Of a stretch of 46,424 nt of DNA, positions 45,561 through 46,424 are shown piece by piece. The position numbers and the translations under genes were made by a program. Numbering within the stretch: position 1 is the stretch's first letter; every line of letters begins with the position of its first letter. The stretch is from Bacteroidota bacterium. Its GTDB lineage: Bacteria > Bacteroidota > Bacteroidia > AKYH767-A > 2013-40CM-41-45. Where the stretch lies: positions 1-46,424 of the forward strand of contig PLYJ01000124.1 in NCBI GenBank assembly GCA_003151745.1, in the 5' to 3' direction. The notes under the pieces are model-generated. The model did not search any database, was not told the origin of the DNA, and saw nothing but the letters and a program-made list of their open reading frames with translations.

Positions 45561-46070
45561 ATGCAACTACAGGTTATCCGGAAAAGAATTCATGAAGTGA
45601 GAGGTCAAAAAGTAATGTTTGATTTTGACCTTGCTGAATTGTATGATGTGGAAACACGGGTTTTAAACCAGGCGGTAAAACGAAATATTGATATTTTTCC
45701 CGAGGACTTTATGTTTCAGCTTACTAAAAAGGAATGGGAAAATATGTCATCACAAATTGTGATGACATACCCTGTTAAACGTCCAAAAACAGCTCTCCCG
45801 TTGGCTTTCACCGAACACGGAGTAACCATGCTTGCCCATGTATTGAAAAGCAAAAAAGCCAGGCAAACAAGTATTGCAATAGTGAGGGCGTTTATTGCGC
45901 TGAAAGAATTTGCTTTAGATTATAAAGAATTTTCTGAAAAACTAAGGAGACTTGAACTCAAATACAACAGGCAATTCAAAGACGTGTATGATGCCATAAA
46001 TTATCTGCTTGATAAGGACAAACAACAAACGGAGCAAAGCCAACGCAAACCGATTGGTTATAAAAACTAA
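45561..46070 (+). CDS. ORF6N domain-containing DNA-binding protein
   Basis: VMFDFDLAELYDVETRVLNQAVKRNIDIFPEDFMFQLTKKEWE; ALPLAFTEHGVTMLAHVLKSKKA. Confidence 0.9.
   Translation: MQLQVIRKRIHEVRGQKVMFDFDLAELYDVETRVLNQAVKRNIDIFPEDFMFQLTKKEWENMSSQIVMTYPVKRPKTALPLAFTEHGVTMLAHVLKSKKARQTSIAIVRAFIALKEFALDYKEFSEKLRRLELKYNRQFKDVYDAINYLLDKDKQQTEQSQRKPIGYKN
45743..45769. repeat. Perfect palindrome with 13-bp arms inside the ORF6N gene
   Basis: tatgtcatcacaa a ttgtgatgacata. Confidence 0.9.
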
Positions 46071-46255
46071 CTGTTTCTATACAGACAGGTTTCTTACCGG
46101 CCTGTTTTGTTACAAAGCAGCACTTCCCTCATTTCCCGCTGCCATTTTCACCCTCGCTTTCACAAACTCACTATTTTCTACTCAGATCTACCCAGATCAC
46201 CATCAAAAAATTTGATTCAGGGGTTGGCACGGCCATACCTTTGTCCCGTAATTAA

Positions 46256-46273
46256 TCCCGAAATGCTTCGGGA
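46256..46273. repeat. Short hairpin
   Basis: tcccgaa atgc ttcggga. Confidence 0.6.
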
Positions 46274-46310
46274 CAAGTGATAAAATGACGTCGGTTTGAG
46301 TAGGTGAATC

Positions 46311-46350
46311 TGAAATGAACCGAAATGAAATGAAATGAACCGAAATGAGC
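46311..46350. repeat. 20-bp tandem duplication
   Basis: tgaaatgaaccgaaatgaaa | tgaaatgaaccgaaatgagc. Confidence 0.75.
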
Positions 46351-46424
46351 ATCTAAAAAGTTGAGTTGGCTGTTTCGTCGCTGTAATTTTGTCTTCGTAA
46401 TTATACTAATCGCTAATATAAAAC

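Overview
This is a Bacteroidota-type chromosomal window; I do not assign a species. About two thirds is housekeeping DNA: hemW, panC/panD, rfaE2, radA, lutB-like, lysA, thiL, two amidohydrolases, and a large DUF2723 membrane protein. It is interrupted by accessory DNA: (i) a RecQ-helicase/phosphoribosyltransferase fusion plus a DprA-like gene (PsyrTA/RqlHI-like); (ii) a patch of intact and decaying toxin-antitoxin modules beside a PD-(D/E)XK protein and a T9SS secreted protein; (iii) a ~5.9 kb integrated element in tRNA-Gln(TTG) with recognisable att repeats, paired putative integrase arm sites and a gpII-like replication protein; (iv) a two-methyltransferase restriction-modification-like operon followed by an ORF6N gene. 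The most unusual signal is repeat architecture. Four intergenic arrays (19-238, 13881-14153, 29921-30150, 41295-41567) all have a 21-bp period but largely locus-specific consensus sequences. Two of them are homologous, share an 18-bp terminal motif, and sit just upstream of the two defence-like cassettes. A second class of short elements with 7-bp (heptamer) periodicity, often forming hairpins, lies between genes and also inside hemW, where I see about four in-frame insertions (84 bp = 12 heptamers = 28 aa; 42 bp = 6 heptamers = 14 aa; two shorter ones). All calls come from reading sequence and translations; no database search was run.
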